A stretch of 64,000 bases of DNA from Epiperipatus broadwayi (GCA_028023455.1 JAQFVV010013064.1:1-64000); one strand, 5' to 3'. Counted from the first letter of the stretch, positions 10,498 to 23,254 are shown. The notes: a model not told the origin generated them from the letters alone. Numbers and translations: made by a program.

Positions 10498-11450
10498 TAC
10501 TGTATGGCGAGCATTATTATTAATAGAAATAATCAAATCATTTTCGCATGCATTTTCTATGATGCAACATTTGCAAATAGTTTAATTTTGACTGTTCAGC
10601 TGTCTTCCTCAGAACTATAATATACTCAATATATTCATAAATATAAATAGTCTATTATAGTAAACCAAACAAAACTATAAAAAACAATTTTTTTATATAT
10701 ACTAAAACTTCACAAATCTTTAGTTTACATCAAGCTAATATTTTTATATGCGATTAAATATTTAATTCTAATTAGTTTTAAATAATCAATTTTAAATTCT
10801 TTAAATACAACCTATATCTTTAATTTTTTTAAAAAAATATTATTTTAAAACATTATTTTTGAATATTATTATATCTATCATTAATTGCAAGATAATATAA
10901 CAAATTATATGCCTATATTTTATTCAAATTAAAATTCATTGTCTTTTTATTAATTAAAAAACTTAAAAAAAAAAACAAATTTTAAATCTTTATCACACTA
11001 CTACTTCTATATTTTTTTTCATATAAACTTAAGTTTTTATTTATTTACATAATAGAAAAAATATATAATTCCTAAAATTTTATTTTTATTATTTTCAAAC
11101 TATTATTATTTAATTTAATATCTTATTAATAATCATTCATATATATACATGTATAAACTATTAAACCAATAACATTTTTGTGCCTGACTTCTTATTCATA
11201 TCAATGCCTCTTTAATCTTTCTTTTTTTCTTATTATTAATATATTATCTTTATACAACCATCCTTAAATTTATGACATGATTTATTATTCAATTTGCCAA
11301 AAAATTCCCATGATTTTTATATAAAATCCATTTAATTAAGGTTATTCATATTAAATTATATTTTCCTGCCAAACAGTGCTAATTTGTAAGAATATTGAAA
11401 GAATGTTTAGATTGTATTCCCAATATAGACTAATTCACCATAGTATTTAG
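10498..11450. other. A+T-rich DNA without recognised genes
   Basis: Dense A/T runs, no genes recognised. Confidence 0.55.
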
Positions 11451-11613
11451 ATACTTAATATTTTAACTGAAACACAAGTTTATTATATACTTGTGTCTAT
11501 ATATGTAATATATAGAGTGTATGAGCACAGACTTTCACACGACCTACCACTCTCCACTCTATCTAATAACACTGATACACTTAAACACATATATGTTGAA
11601 AAGATAAATAATC

Positions 11614-11657
11614 ACCAATATATGTATTTCATGCTAAACCAGCAATCATCAGTTGGT
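11614..11657 (-). ncRNA. Hammerhead ribozyme motif (family B, left arm)
   Basis: Minus-strand reading: stem I ACCAA before and TTGGT after; core CTGATGA (complement of 11646-11652); stem II TGCT/AGCA around loop GGTTT; GAAA; then TACATATA giving U16.1 and cleavage base A. Stem III is AU/UA plus one further pair, with one mismatch (C-A) against the self-complementary ACGT of the 45-kb copy. All invariant core bases are present. Cleavage activity is predicted, not shown. Confidence 0.8.
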
Positions 11658-11886
11658 CCAGATTATCATCTCTACACATATATACTATAACTGCTCAGAT
11701 ATATATTAAGATAGACAATCTTCATACTTTAATGGACAGGCTTCAATCTACTCCACCCTCCAATGGACGGTTGTGGAATTGGAGTGTGGAGTAGATTGAA
11801 GCCTGTCCATTAAAGTATGAAGATTGGCTATCTTAATATATATATCTGAGCACTTATAGCATATATTTGTGGAGATGATAATCTGG

Positions 11887-11930
11887 ACCAACTGATGATT
11901 GCTGGTTTAGCACGAAATGCGTATATTGGT
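11887..11930 (+). ncRNA. Hammerhead ribozyme motif (family B, right arm)
   Basis: Stem I ACCAA (11887-11891) pairs with TTGGT (11926-11930). Core CTGATGA is at 11892-11898, stem II TGCT/AGCA closes loop GGTTT, and GAAA is at 11914-11917. Stem III is A11917-T11924, T11918-A11923, G11919-T11922 and C11920-G11921, with cleavage base A11925. Position 10.1/11.1 is a T-C mismatch (G-T in the 45-kb copy), the only visible defect. The predicted cut is between 11925 and 11926. Confidence 0.8.
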
Positions 11931-12051
11931 GATTGTTTATCTTTTCAACATATATGTGTTTAAGTGCATCAGTGTTATTAGATAGAGTGGAGAGTGGTGG
12001 GTCGTGTGAAAGTCTGTGCTCATATACCTTATATAATACTTAATATTTTAA

Positions 12052-13809
12052 AAAAATTGCATCGTGATTATTTCATGTTTTAAAACTTAATTAGGCTTTA
12101 GTGTAATATTTATAAAGAAAAGGCAAGTACATTACATAGGAATACTAGTAATGAAATCATTATTAGTTGAAGAATGATATTAATGCTATAAAATAGTTGT
12201 TCTGGAAGATATAGTTAACTGGTTATTTTAGTGTGATGTTGAAGTTGGTGAGAGTATATTACTAAAATGATTGATTGCTTTATTTAAACTTTGTTAAGAA
12301 GTAGTTAACATATAAATAATCTTATTCACAGAATAATTAAATTCAAATGTGCCACTATAATAACAAGTCAAGGATAAAGAGTTATTCCAATAAATTGATA
12401 AACAATGCCATTTTCTCATATCAAATGACAATTTATCATTAAGATAAAAAATAGCCACTTTTATCCAACTATCACATTTTTATACATAATGGATAAATCA
12501 GTATTGATACTTGAATGGTGAAATTTTAAATTAGCAGCAATTTATATAACTTATTAATTGAGTCAGCTTGATTAATAAGTGGCTATTTTTTGTCTACCTT
12601 AGAAAGCTGGGAGTTAAGTTTATTAAAATAATTGAGTTTGATTTGTGAATTATTGTTATGGTAGCATATTTGGACCTAGTTATTCTATGCACTATATATT
12701 AACATACTATATATTTACTAGGTGTAATTTATTTACAGACTTACTAAATTTATTAGAATTTATATCTTTAATTATTATTTGAGTATAAGTTCACTGATAA
12801 ATAATTTACAAAAATTACCAATAATTAAGTTTCACCCTTTTTCAGCAATTATAAATGTTATCACATATAAAAATGTGACAATTGAACAATAGTAGTAATC
12901 TTTGATCTAAGTAATAAACTGGCAAAAAGGTTTTTAAAATAACTCTCTGAATTATGGTAGCATATGAGAACTTAGTTGTTTTTATGAATAAGATTATATA
13001 TCATTACTGCTATATATTTATTTACAGGTTTATTAAATTTATATAAATGTATTAAACCTTTAAGGAGTTTAAAATGAAAGAATAACTTACAATCTCTTAT
13101 TGAAATATTCAAAAACTGAACAAACAAATTTCTAAAATTCACTGTATATGTTTTTGTCATAAAATCTGTCATTACTTAGCAATTATTCACACCATAAGCT
13201 AATATGAACTGCTCATAAATGTCCATCAGGCAGTATGAAGTTAATGGCTTTTATTTATTAAACTTAAAATTAATACCATAATCTGTTTTCACAAATGCGT
13301 TTTTAACTGAACTCTCAATATATATGAAATCACTTTCAGTGAAGAAAGACTGCACAAATTCAAAGAACTATGAGACATTATTGGAATTTAAGAAACTCCA
13401 TAGCGATGAAGTACCGGATTTTTGAATTATTAACAGAATACTTTTATAATATCAAATCATAATTTAAAATTGGTATGAAAGAAAATAATGCAAAAATTGG
13501 TTGAAAGATGAAGATGCTGTAAATTTAATTAAAGACAGAAATAAGGGAGGAAATTAGACTTGTGAAATTTGCCAAAAAACAACAACAACAAAAAACTATA
13601 GTATATATATTTTGAAAAAATTCCAAAATGAAAATGGATAAAAAGCATTAAACTGAAGGCAAACAGACCCGTATTATTGTTTGATTAGCAGAAAAATATG
13701 CATTTCAAGATTGTAATATGATGAAATGATATCGCAGGAAATTATCATTGATTAATAACAAGACAAAGCTAATAACAAAAGCTATTAAGAAAGACAATAT
13801 TAGCACTTG
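12052..13809. other. A+T-rich DNA with a small inverted repeat
   Basis: A 15-bp inverted pair, AAAAAATAGCCACTT at about 12449 and its complement at about 12580, 130 bp apart, could be the ends of a MITE remnant. Two weakly similar segments start GGTAGCATAT near 12660 and 12956. No genes recognised. Confidence 0.45.
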
Positions 13810-13814
13810 ATAAC

Positions 13815-14203
13815 TGTTGTGTTTTGGTCTGTGTGGTCTTAGCAGTGTCTGGTCTCTGTGGGACTTGCCTAGATGCATAGACTAAATAGCATAGTGCTAT
13901 CAATGGGTATACTTGCTGCTGTTTAGGTTAGCAGAGTTTCCCTGTGAGAACGCAGAGTCTGTTTCAGGTTAGACAGACATTCTTCCCTGATTTCACAAAA
14001 GACTGACTATTTATACCCAGATCCCTGACCTTATTGAAAACCTTTGGATTCAGCAAGCATCATTGCTGATTGGCCTGTAATAATTATTGGCTATGTTTTT
14101 ATCTATACATCAGCCTATTGGCCTATGGCAAACAATGCTTAATCCGATCAGATAAGGAGGCATCTGGAATAGTCCACTTCTGAGAGAAGTGAGGACTATA
14201 ACA
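13815..14203. mobile_element. Solo LTR with 5-bp TSD
   Basis: A clearly GC-richer 389-bp block that starts TGTTGTG and ends TATAACA, so it has the TG...CA ends (TGTT/AACA) of a retroviral-type LTR. It is flanked by exact 5-bp duplications ATAAC (13810-13814 and 14204-14208). A TATA-like CTATTTATACC at about 14007-14017 suggests plus-strand orientation. No internal retrotransposon sequence is present on either side, which indicates LTR-LTR recombination. The 5-bp duplication fits Ty3/gypsy, BEL or copia; the family is unknown. Its sharp edges and base composition indicate a younger insertion than its surroundings. Confidence 0.8.
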
Positions 14204-14500
14204 ATAACCTTAATCTTTAGAAATACATTAATGAATTTAAGCTAAAGGCAACAAATTGTTTTAAATATAATAATATTAAGTCTTTAAAGATGGCTCAGAT
14301 AACTGACACTTTTATAAGAACTAAGACAATGTATATATAAAAAAAGGGTAATGTAAAAATATTTAAAAATGATTCATGTTGGATTTAAAATCAGAAATTC
14401 TGTAAAAATCATACAGAAAAAGAATTATGATGATTTAAAAAAATAGAACTATAAATTTGCAAAAAAAAAAAAAGGAAGCCACAAAAGTATAATCTTATTA

Positions 14501-15054
14501 AAACAGGCCAAACTCTCTATACATATTGCTACTCAGTGCAAACCAAAGTATCCCCATCCAGTGCCTACTCATCCAATATTCCCAGACTAGTTTCTGGCTT
14601 GTGGGCTTTATCAGTGAGGAGCCTTAGATCTGAGAGCACTGCACCTAGATCTTAGGAACTAATGCAATCCTCCAGTGGCCACCTTTTATCTCTACTTAAC
14701 TACAAAACTATAAGACTTAAATTGAAACCACCTTAATATTTTCAATCCAAGCTCATAATTTTGTAGTTAAGTAGAGATAAAAGATGGCCCGAGGGTTGCA
14801 TTAGATCCTAAGATCTAGGTGGTGCTCTCAGATCCAAGGCTCCTCACTGACGAAGGCCATAATCCAGAAACTAGTCTGGGGATATTGGATGAGTAGGCAC
14901 TGGATAGGAATTTTGTGCACAAGCCTTCTGGCATCCATTAATTACTCTGATTTGCATTGAATGGCAATATGAATAGAGAGTTTTGCCTGTTTTAATAACA
15001 GATAAGAGCAAGCATAAGAAATAGTGATCATGTGATGTTTATTGGCTTATAATA
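14501..15054 (+). mobile_element. Family D foldback, copy D2, with 10-bp TSD
   Basis: A 554-bp inverted repeat whose arms meet near 14720-14745. Arms share TTTTATCTCTACTTAACTAC and its complement, AGATCTTAGGA/TCCTAAGATCT, the CTGATRA...GAAAC segment and the ACTCATCCAATATTCCC segment. Flanks AATCTTATTA (14491-14500 and 15055-15064) are exact 10-bp duplications. The right end carries the conserved family terminus (GTGATCATGTGATG), so orientation is plus. This is the fullest copy of family D in the window. No coding frame recognised. Confidence 0.85.
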
Positions 15055-15064
15055 AATCTTATTA

Positions 15065-16439
15065 ATGAAACATTTTTTGGGGGGAAATAAAAAGATGACA
15101 TCATGAAATGTAGAAGAATTCTGCAAAGGATTATAAAGTAATAATGAATAAATAATGGTTTCTACTTTTTAAATATTTTAATTGAAGAGATGAAATATAC
15201 CATTAAATCTATGAAGAATGAAAACGTTTTAAAAAATGATAAAATTATTATAGATATTTTAAAAGAAAACAAATAAAAACAGAATAATTGTTGTTTAAGT
15301 TATGTACTAAATCCTAAATGATGAAAATATATCACACTTAAATTGGGAAAATGTAATAATGATATTGATACTTAAGAAAAGTTAAAATAAAGATATTTGA
15401 AATTACAGAATACATAAGAAAGGCTTCAAACAATAGATTTGTTATATTCTTATTCAAATTAAGTTTAGAAAAAGTATTAATGATGAATATGGTATCTCTG
15501 ATAATAATAATAATAATAAAAGGAAACTGATAAATTAAATGATATTAGAAAAAAAAAAAGGGTTATTGGACATGGAACTAAGATATAGAAATTGGTTAAT
15601 TGAAAAAAAAAAAGGGGGAATTATTCAAGAAAAATTTAAGATAATTATGATAAGACCAATTGGTTATAAATAAAATAAAAGAGATTGACAAGGAAAAAAA
15701 AGAAATTTAAAAGATATGAATTTGGAGGAAAATAAAAAAAAAATGTTAGCAAGATAAGAATATAACAGTAATAAAAAATTATTGGTTTAAGAAAATTGGA
15801 CATTTTAATGCAGAAGAATTATGGGATATATAAGAAATTAGAGATCATGAGGAAAAAAGAAAAATTGATCAATAATTTTATGATGAATATTTAAATATTA
15901 CTTAAATATTTATTTTTAAAAAATGGGGGGGGGGGGTTGAAGTCATCTGGTTTGCCATGTGGGATCTACTTTTTGGAAAATACTAATTATGAAGAAAAAT
16001 AGTTAGATTACTTCTTTTCATATTTTAATAAACTGCTGTAATAAATATTTTTTCTAGTACGTGTGAGTAAAAAGATCATGATTTCCCCCCAAATCTTTGT
16101 ACTCCAATACAGTAAAACATAAATACTTTTTTTAAGGCAATGTAAATTTGAATGTTATTTATTGTTTGTTATCATTATAATTTTATACATTATGAGATAA
16201 GATAAAAATTAGATTTTAAGCTATTGTTGACCCAATTCATATAACTCAGGGAGTTCCACATTACATATCTAATTTTTTCCTCTATTAAGAAATAAAATAA
16301 TAACTTTTGATTATAGCAATCAATTTTACTCATCCCTCAAATGTTTTGCACTAATCACAAATTTTAAAATAAATTCAGTCAGAACTTGGAATTTTTTGAT
16401 TCATAAGTAAATGTAAAACAGTTTTTTTTTTTTTTTTGC
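15065..16439. other. A+T-rich DNA without recognised genes
   Basis: Very purine-rich on the plus strand between about 15100 and 15900, with many A runs, an (AAT)n at about 15500 and a G-run near 15925. No protein-like frame recognised. Confidence 0.5.
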
Positions 16440-17145
16440 CTGAAAGTATGTGATGATGGTATATTATATGTGATAATATGATGAACTATTTCCATAATTT
16501 ATCAGAAAATGTTGAATGTATAGAAAATTTTAAACTTTATTTAAACTTTTCAAATGCAAACAACTTGTTAGTAATAAGTACAAATAGACAACACAAGTTA
16601 TTAGTAATAATACACAATAAGATAATCTGTTTGTCTATTTGTGTGTTATTACTAATAAGTTGTTTGTATTTGAAAAGCCATGAAACATCACATGACCACC
16701 ATTTCTTATGCTTGCTTATAACTGTTAAAAGAGGCAAAACTCTCCATACAGTAGTGCCACTCAGTGCAAGCCAGAATAATCAATGGATGACAGAAGGCTT
16801 GTACATAAAATCCCTATCTAGTGCCTACTTATCCAATATTTCCAGACTAGTTCCTAGCTTGTGGCTAGGTGCAGTGCTCTCAGATTCAATGCTCCTCACT
16901 GATGAAAGCCACAAGCTAGAAACTAGTCTGGGGATGGTGGATGATTAGGTACTAGATAAGGATTTTATGTGCAAGCCTTCTGGCATTCATTGATTACTCC
17001 GGCTTGTACGGAGAATTTTGCCTGTATTTGAAAAGTTTAAAATTTTCTATACATTCAATATTTAAGTGCATTAAATAAAGGTTAGTGCCTGTTCAGACTA
17101 TTTAAATAATAGATGATGGAAATAGTCCAACATATTATCACATAT
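16440..17145. mobile_element. Family E (PLE) terminal foldback relic, split by a family D insertion
   Basis: Left part 16440-16677 and right part 17024-17145 match the outer ends of the PLE foldback at 56195-58070. Shared sequence includes GTATAGAAAATTTTAAACTT, TTTCAAATRCAAACAACTTG and the ATAGATGATGGAAAT end. The left part already contains the inverted joint (TAGACAACACAAGT... then ...TCTATTTGTGTGTTATTACT), so only the ends of a foldback remain, without endonuclease or hammerhead. Copy D3 then inserted into the right arm. Confidence 0.75.
16678..17023 (-). mobile_element. Family D repeat, copy D3, with 12-bp TSD
   Basis: A 346-bp copy flanked by exact GTATTTGAAAAG duplications (16666-16677 and 17024-17035) inside the family E relic, so it is younger than that relic. 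The left end is the complement of the family 3' terminus, giving minus orientation. The inverted arms meet near 16865-16880. The CTGATGA...GAAAC pair occurs at about 16902-16925 with stem AGC/GCT round CACAA. A 156-codon open frame runs through it but is a by-product of the palindrome. Confidence 0.85.
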
Positions 17146-17239
17146 AGTTTTTCTTTTTTTTTTTAAAAAAAAAAAAAATTTCAAAAAATTGTGTCATCAA
17201 TTTTTATCATTATTAGTTCATGATAGGAAGAAAGTCGCA

Positions 17240-19530
17240 CTAAATTTGATTTAGTTTTTCTTCTCACCATCATTCTTACAAACTTCCTTACATATACATC
17301 CACTTCATATATTATTTCTTTCTAGACCTTTTACAATTTTTGGAGATCCAGTTGTCCATCTCTTCTAGTAATATCTAATCCATCTCCATTTCAGCTTTGT
17401 AATATTTTCAGTGATGTCAGTAAGGTTTGTTTTCTTACTCATGTTCTTCACTTTCATCTCTCTTTTTGCATTCCCAATATACATCTCTTTATATTTTGCC
17501 ATGAGATCTTAAATCCATATTACACTGTTTTTAAACAATTAATGTATTTATTAAAAAGCTTTATTTTCAAATATGTAGGCATATTTTAATATTATTTCAA
17601 TCAAAAGCATTCCTAGTTTATATTATGATTAGTTTCCTCCATTATATTTCTATTTGGGTTAATAATCCTATCAATATATTTACAGCTGATAACTTCTTAT
17701 AATTCATTAGAATGAACATTACTTTGTTTTCTTAACATTTGTACAAAATTTATTTATTTTTACTTTCATCTGATAGTATTTGTAAAATTTCTTGAGTTCT
17801 GAAACATTATTGCATGTGATATAAATAATTTTTATTCCTTTAGATTCCTATTTTAATTCCCAAAGTATTTTGTTGTAAGAAATTTTGGAGGTAAAACCAC
17901 TCTATCATATCTTAGAGTATCATCATGTAATCCAATCACTGCTGATGCATTTTGATATTTTTCAGAATTGGACTTATTCTGGATATACATATTTATGTTA
18001 CAAAGTTGTAATCATGACTGAAAAACTTAAAAAATCAGATATCTTCCAAAACACAATGGCAACTTATAATTCATTGGTTCATTTCCAACTTTTCTTAATA
18101 ACCACTATAACTACTTCAAAATTCAGCTTGTTCTTTTGGTTAATGATCTTAATAAAGATCCTGTATTGATCTTATAGAAAACTGCCATGTCTGTAATTTC
18201 TAATGACTTCATTTTTATCTTTCTTAGATATCAATATCCCTACAGCATTATTCAATCAGTTGGATATTTTTAGTATTAAGACATTTGGTAAAAGGCTTTG
18301 TGAACAATTTATTTTTTCACCTATTTCTTTTAAATTTCTGTAATAATTCCATTATTTTTCAGAGTGTTTTCATTACTTATAGATTTAATTGCATGTCTCA
18401 TTTATACTTGGAATTTCAAAGGATATTGCCTTTGTAAAAGCTTCACAGTTTTCTGTTCCTTTTCATAGTGTATGAAGTTTTTTTACACACCACAACATCA
18501 TTATTTTTAAACCTCTACTATGTTAATCATTACTTTTATTAGTTATAGTGCCATTTTTCCTTTGTATTGCAGAAACTACTTTTCTTCCAATACTAAGAAG
18601 TACTTTTATACTTTTGTTATCTTCTATGACTTTCATTGCTAATTTGCAGTTATATAATTTTTATATCATTCCTAATTCTTTATCATACTATTTTATAAAA
18701 CTCTAGATATTCAATTCTTCTTAATGGATCATGCAAAATATTTTCAGATTCTTTCTTTTCTTCATATATCATCTTATCATAGTTTCAAAAATTTATTGAA
18801 TTTCTGAACTTTTAAAACAGCTAACTGTGAATATTCATATTTTAAAACTGTTTGAAATTCTAGCTTAAATTCATTGGAATATTTTGAAAGATTATGATTA
18901 TTAACTGTTACTGCTTTCTTAACTGCTTCCAAGCTTTGCATTAAAATGTACATTACATCTTATTTATTGATGATCACTCTCTATAATTGAATCTATAAAA
19001 CATCTTATAGTGTGAAAATTATATCAAAATATGTTAATTCTGCTGTATTTTTATTTGGATGCTCCATGCTCATTTCAACTAGCTTAGCATTTTTCTCAAA
19101 GAAGGAATTCATAGTATATCTTTTCTTTTTCTACAAATTCGACAACTCTATAATAGCTCCCATTTGTATTTTAAAAAATAATCTACACACTGATGTTCTT
19201 TCATCTTTTTCCGATTCTAACAATAAAATCTCCCATGAATGTTTAGTATGATCAAAAGCATTCTGTATAACTTATATAATTTTTTTTTATTTCTTCATCA
19301 CAATAGCTTGTTGATGTTGGGATATAGTATCTTTCATAAATTGAATGATTAATCTAGCCAACTTGTCAAATATACCATTAATCTATATATATACTTTCAT
19401 TTATAATGAATCCTAGTTTGCGTTTATAGTAAAGTGTAAGTCCATTTTTCAAATTGCCTCTTCATCTTTTTTCTAAATTTACAAAGTCTTCCTCAATTTA
19501 AAAATGATCTACAATTGTAGGCAATTAAAT
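17240..19530 (-). pseudogene. Old, decayed RTE-type LINE
   Basis: 17240-17700 aligns by eye, in the same orientation, with the RTE copy at 8077-8722 (for example the complements of WTIEIL, IKLGW and the VFNKC region), but with many indels and substitutions. Farther upstream on the minus strand, near 19090-19260, the reading includes ECFDHTKHSWEILLLE, KDERTSVCRLFFKIQMGAI, resembling the RT motif A (AFDxVKH) and following helix of RTE elements. The segment between, 17700-19090, is too decayed to follow and could include other DNA. The direction and order fit one long, ancient RTE insertion. Confidence 0.6.
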
Positions 19531-19859
19531 AAAAAACATTATCGAATGAGCAGCGTAGGTCAATAAAATCATTTAAACTTTGTTTGGATTTCGGATAACT
19601 TTTAAAGTTGTTTAAATTTTATTAAAAACATCCAATTAATTAACTATAATTAATGAAATGAAGACTAAACAAAAAAGAAATACGGAAACTGTAAAAAAAA
19701 AAACACCTTTCAATGCTATATTTTATGGGCAATATTAAAAAAAAAGTATCATTTCGATTATTATAAAAATATTATACAATCAAACAATTAATTTAATTAA
19801 AAAAAAAAAAAAGTGCGGTAGCTAATTTTGAATTATTAGAGAACCTATTATGTATGCTA
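19531..19859. other. A+T-rich DNA without recognised genes
   Basis: No features recognised apart from A-runs; CpG content starts to rise near its right end. Confidence 0.5.
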
Positions 19860-20200
19860 TTAAAGAAGTTTGTACTACCATTGGAACAAAATGTAATAAG
19901 TTACGTTTAACGAATGGCTAACCTATTTCACGTGATTATAATGACGTCTTTCAGATTCCCATTACCCGGAATCAGCTGATATTGTTACTCGACTAAATTT
20001 GGCTCTACCACAAAAATTTTAGCCCTTCCCCCCTTTTTTTTTTAGTTTTATTTTTTTTCCTCATTCTCAAAAGTGGATATTCTTTGCACTGGAACTTTTT
20101 TTTTGGTATATGACTATTCTAGATGTGCGAATATACCAAGGTATCGAAATAAGTGGCTGAATTCAGAGAAAGGATTCATAAGCCTTTGTAGATTGTAACG
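19860..20200 (+). promoter_or_regulatory. Possible promoter and 5' UTR exon
   Basis: A CpG-bearing patch in CpG-poor surroundings with clustered factor-like sites: E-box CACGTGA (19929-19935), CRE-like TGACGTC (19942-19948), an ETS-like ACCCGGAA (19974-19981) and CAGCTGAT just after. A good splice-donor-like G/GTACGT occurs at 20200/20201. Together this would fit a start region and non-coding first exon reading rightwards. No TATA box or start codon with a long frame follows. This is inference from motif clustering only. Confidence 0.3.
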
Positions 20201-20201
20201 G

Positions 20202-23200
20202 TACGTAGAATAGATTTATTTTGTATTTTCATCTAATCATTTTATGAAAATTTCGCATCTTTATGATCGTATTCATTTATCTATTTAGCCTTAACTTAAA
20301 TTTTTAGTACTTGTAAAAACATGAGTGATTCATTACTTATCCAGATCCGATTATGTCTTGATTAAAAATTTTACTTTTTTTTTTTGATGAATCTCACCAT
20401 TTTGCTTTCTCTAGGCGCCATTGAGTCGATTTTTATCTGAATTTGCTCTTATAGCATAATTGTATAGGCAATAAATAAATAAATAACTCCTCTCGTTCTT
20501 TAATATGATGTAAGTTTATAAATTATTGAGTAATTTACTTTTGTAACTGGCCTGTAATAAAGTGGGTTTTCAATATTATATACAGCTGTTTGCTACTTTT
20601 ATTTTTATATAGATGCTAAGTTAATATCTATCAAGTTATTGTAATTAGTTGCTAAAAGTCGATTAATTAATTTGTGATAGTGTTCTTAGATGGGAGATCT
20701 GGAAAGATTCTTACGATGTTAACAAGTGCAGCAATTATTTGGTTTAAATATAATGCATTTGTTCAGGGATTAATTAATTTGCACTTTTTTTTTTTAAACT
20801 AAGTCATATAATTTTAGTTGTTTTGATGAATAATATTTTTTGCTATATATTTTTAAGCACTTCTTGGTTAGATTATCAAATTTGATTTTATCTATGCTCT
20901 GATTCGTAGTTTGATCACGCTACCTATCGATTTTACCATATGATCCGTAGTATTTGTCCCGAGGAGAAAATTTATTTACTGCTTTTGAATTTACTTTTTG
21001 ATTGTATTAAACATTGTTTTTATGTTATATAATATACTTTTTATATATCATTATGCCTTTTTTTTATTCGTAATTATTTAAAACCGCGTTTCTATATCAT
21101 ATATTTTAGTGCTTTTCAAGTTTCTTTTAAGTAAAACGAGGAATTTATCTTTTTTATATTTTTTTGCCGTATTTCATTTGGGAATTGTTTTGATTTTTAA
21201 TTGCAAAACTGATGGGTGAGAGGGAGTGTTGACATTTAAAATATTAAACTGTTGAAGTCATTCAGTTAATGTTTTATAAATTACATATCGACAGATATAG
21301 AAGAAAATGTAATTATTGTGATGTATTTCTTTGTTAACCGGATTAACATTAATTCTTATAATCGTATATGGTAATTGATGAGTCCAAAATAACATACTAT
21401 TTCCTGTTAATATCTTTTTTCCATCATATATTGTTTATTACTATTAAGTATGTTTGTGTAGTATTTCAGTTAAATTTCAACGTAATTAAATGATAAATTT
21501 ATTACTTAGGAATGAAAGCTTACTTATTTAATGTGATTTTTATCATATACATATATATTTGGCCATCGTATCGATTCTTTTTTTTTTTCCTATCATTTTC
21601 AAATCCATACATTATCGGAATCCGTTATAATTCATCAATACTCTATAGTATACACATATATACTATGTCTTCTATCTTTTACTATCTGTGGAGTTGAATC
21701 TTTCTACTTTTCACCATTGTTACTTAAGAATGTTCTATGGTATTACTTGTGAAATAACATTAAAATTTCCCATGTAAATAAATTGACATTAATACAGAAA
21801 GTGGAATTGTTATTTACAACTTATTCAAAAATGATTTAAATCTTTGAAAGTTAAATTTACTTAATTAAACAAAACTATTGTCAAATATTTAGCAATCATA
21901 AATAATAAATACTAAAATTTTACATAAGTACCTAAAATATTTACTAAATTGTTAATTAATAAATATATATTTATACGTATCCCTGTAATGTAATTTCCCC
22001 ATGCGATATTTTTTTGTTACATATATATTTGAGTAACCGATTGCAGGATTAAAGTTTTTAGCATAAGCATGAGCAAACTACAGATTGCAGAGAGTTTGTG
22101 CAGTTCTTAATTATATTCTTAATTATATGAACAAATAATAATATATTTGGTCAAATAATATGTTTGATATCATGGGCTTTTCCATAAAGATGGATAAATT
22201 ATGACCAGCAATGACAATTTGTACACTCCTTATGTTTGATAGCATGTGATAAATCTCTAAATCTAGTTAGGTATTATATACATACATACACCCATATATA
22301 TGTTGCTGGACATCATCTTAAAATTTCCCAAAACAGATTTTAAAAGTTTTATTTCATGAAAATTAGAAAGTCAGTTTCTAGCATAATTGCAATACTTTCC
22401 TCAACTATAAGTACCTTGTATATTGGAAAGTCAAAAGTTGCTACCCATATCTAATATATCTCTACAAAGAAACATTGAAGGAAAAATCAATATTTATCAG
22501 GTTCATCCAAGTGTTGGTGATAATTTACAAACTTTCCATTAGCAAGAATGGTTATATACTTTTTATTAGCTATTGGAATTAGTTATTAGCCAGCTATCTG
22601 AAAAAAATTACAAATTTTTCTTAGTATTAAGCTCAAGCAATGAATATAACAAACAGGTGCATTTACTAGACTGATATATAGTTTGAAGTCAATATATTAA
22701 TTAAGAATCCATTTTATTCAAAATTATTATTATAATATTCAATAAGTCATTACTTATTGTGATTAAACTTTAAATTGGGTAAACATTGGTAGGATATAAT
22801 TAAAGAATAAACCATTCTCTCAAGTTTGAATAAATAATAGTGTATCTTTAGCAAAGATCAAGAATAGAAGAGATCCCTTCTGTTTTTCCTAAGTGTATAA
22901 TTATTCAATCATAGCCTGAGAGTAATTTTTCTTTAATTACAAATACTGAGCTATGCTAATTTCATGTTTTGTGTACATAGAATGCTATCGAGAATGAAGC
23001 TGCAGCTCTCCAAATAGTAAACAATATTGTTGAAATGTATGTGTATAAAGAATAGTTTTGATGATCAGTCATGGTCAATTAACTACAAAGAAAATTAATT
23101 CAATAGTTTGTTAACAAAAATCTTATTTAGGTCACTTTATTAGAAGAGAGCATTTAAAAACTAAACTGAGTGGTAATTGAATTGGGTTTTAGAAGTTGAT

Positions 23201-23250
23201 TGTTATCCATAGAAAGTAGATTCTACAGATATCAGAAGTGTATCTCATGG
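20202..23250. other. A+T-rich DNA without recognised genes
   Basis: Would be intron if the preceding promoter is real. No coding exon recognised; short frames are low complexity. Confidence 0.45.
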
Positions 23251-23254
23251 ATCA

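Larger units (their letters stand above)
11467..12035. mobile_element. Family B foldback with a hammerhead in each arm, 16-bp TSD
   Basis: A 569-bp inverted repeat. The left arm (about 11500-11756) and right arm (about 11784-12035) are near-complementary over about 250 bp around a spacer of roughly 25 bp. Exact 16-bp duplications ATACTTAATATTTTAA flank it (11451-11466 and 12036-12051), so the whole foldback inserted as one unit. Each arm contains a hammerhead core, listed separately. Sequence beyond the hammerhead is partly tRNA-like (A-box-like run near 11970, B-box-like near 12015). The left terminus holds a small hairpin ACACAAGT/ACTTGTGT. Related sequence occurs at about 44940-45250. No protein coding; probably a non-autonomous Penelope-like derivative. 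Confidence 0.85.

Noticed and set aside
16478-16948. 156-codon plus-strand frame
   Set aside because: Crosses the E relic into the inserted D3 foldback; no protein-like conservation and explained by repeats.
17700-19090. Attempt to follow RTE motifs B and C between the two recognisable ends
   Set aside because: Too decayed; no PQG or ADD motif could be placed, so the continuity of the element is inferred only from orientation and order.
19012-19251. 79-codon plus-strand frame with hydrophobic peptide
   Set aside because: Antisense to the decayed RTE reverse transcriptase motif A region.
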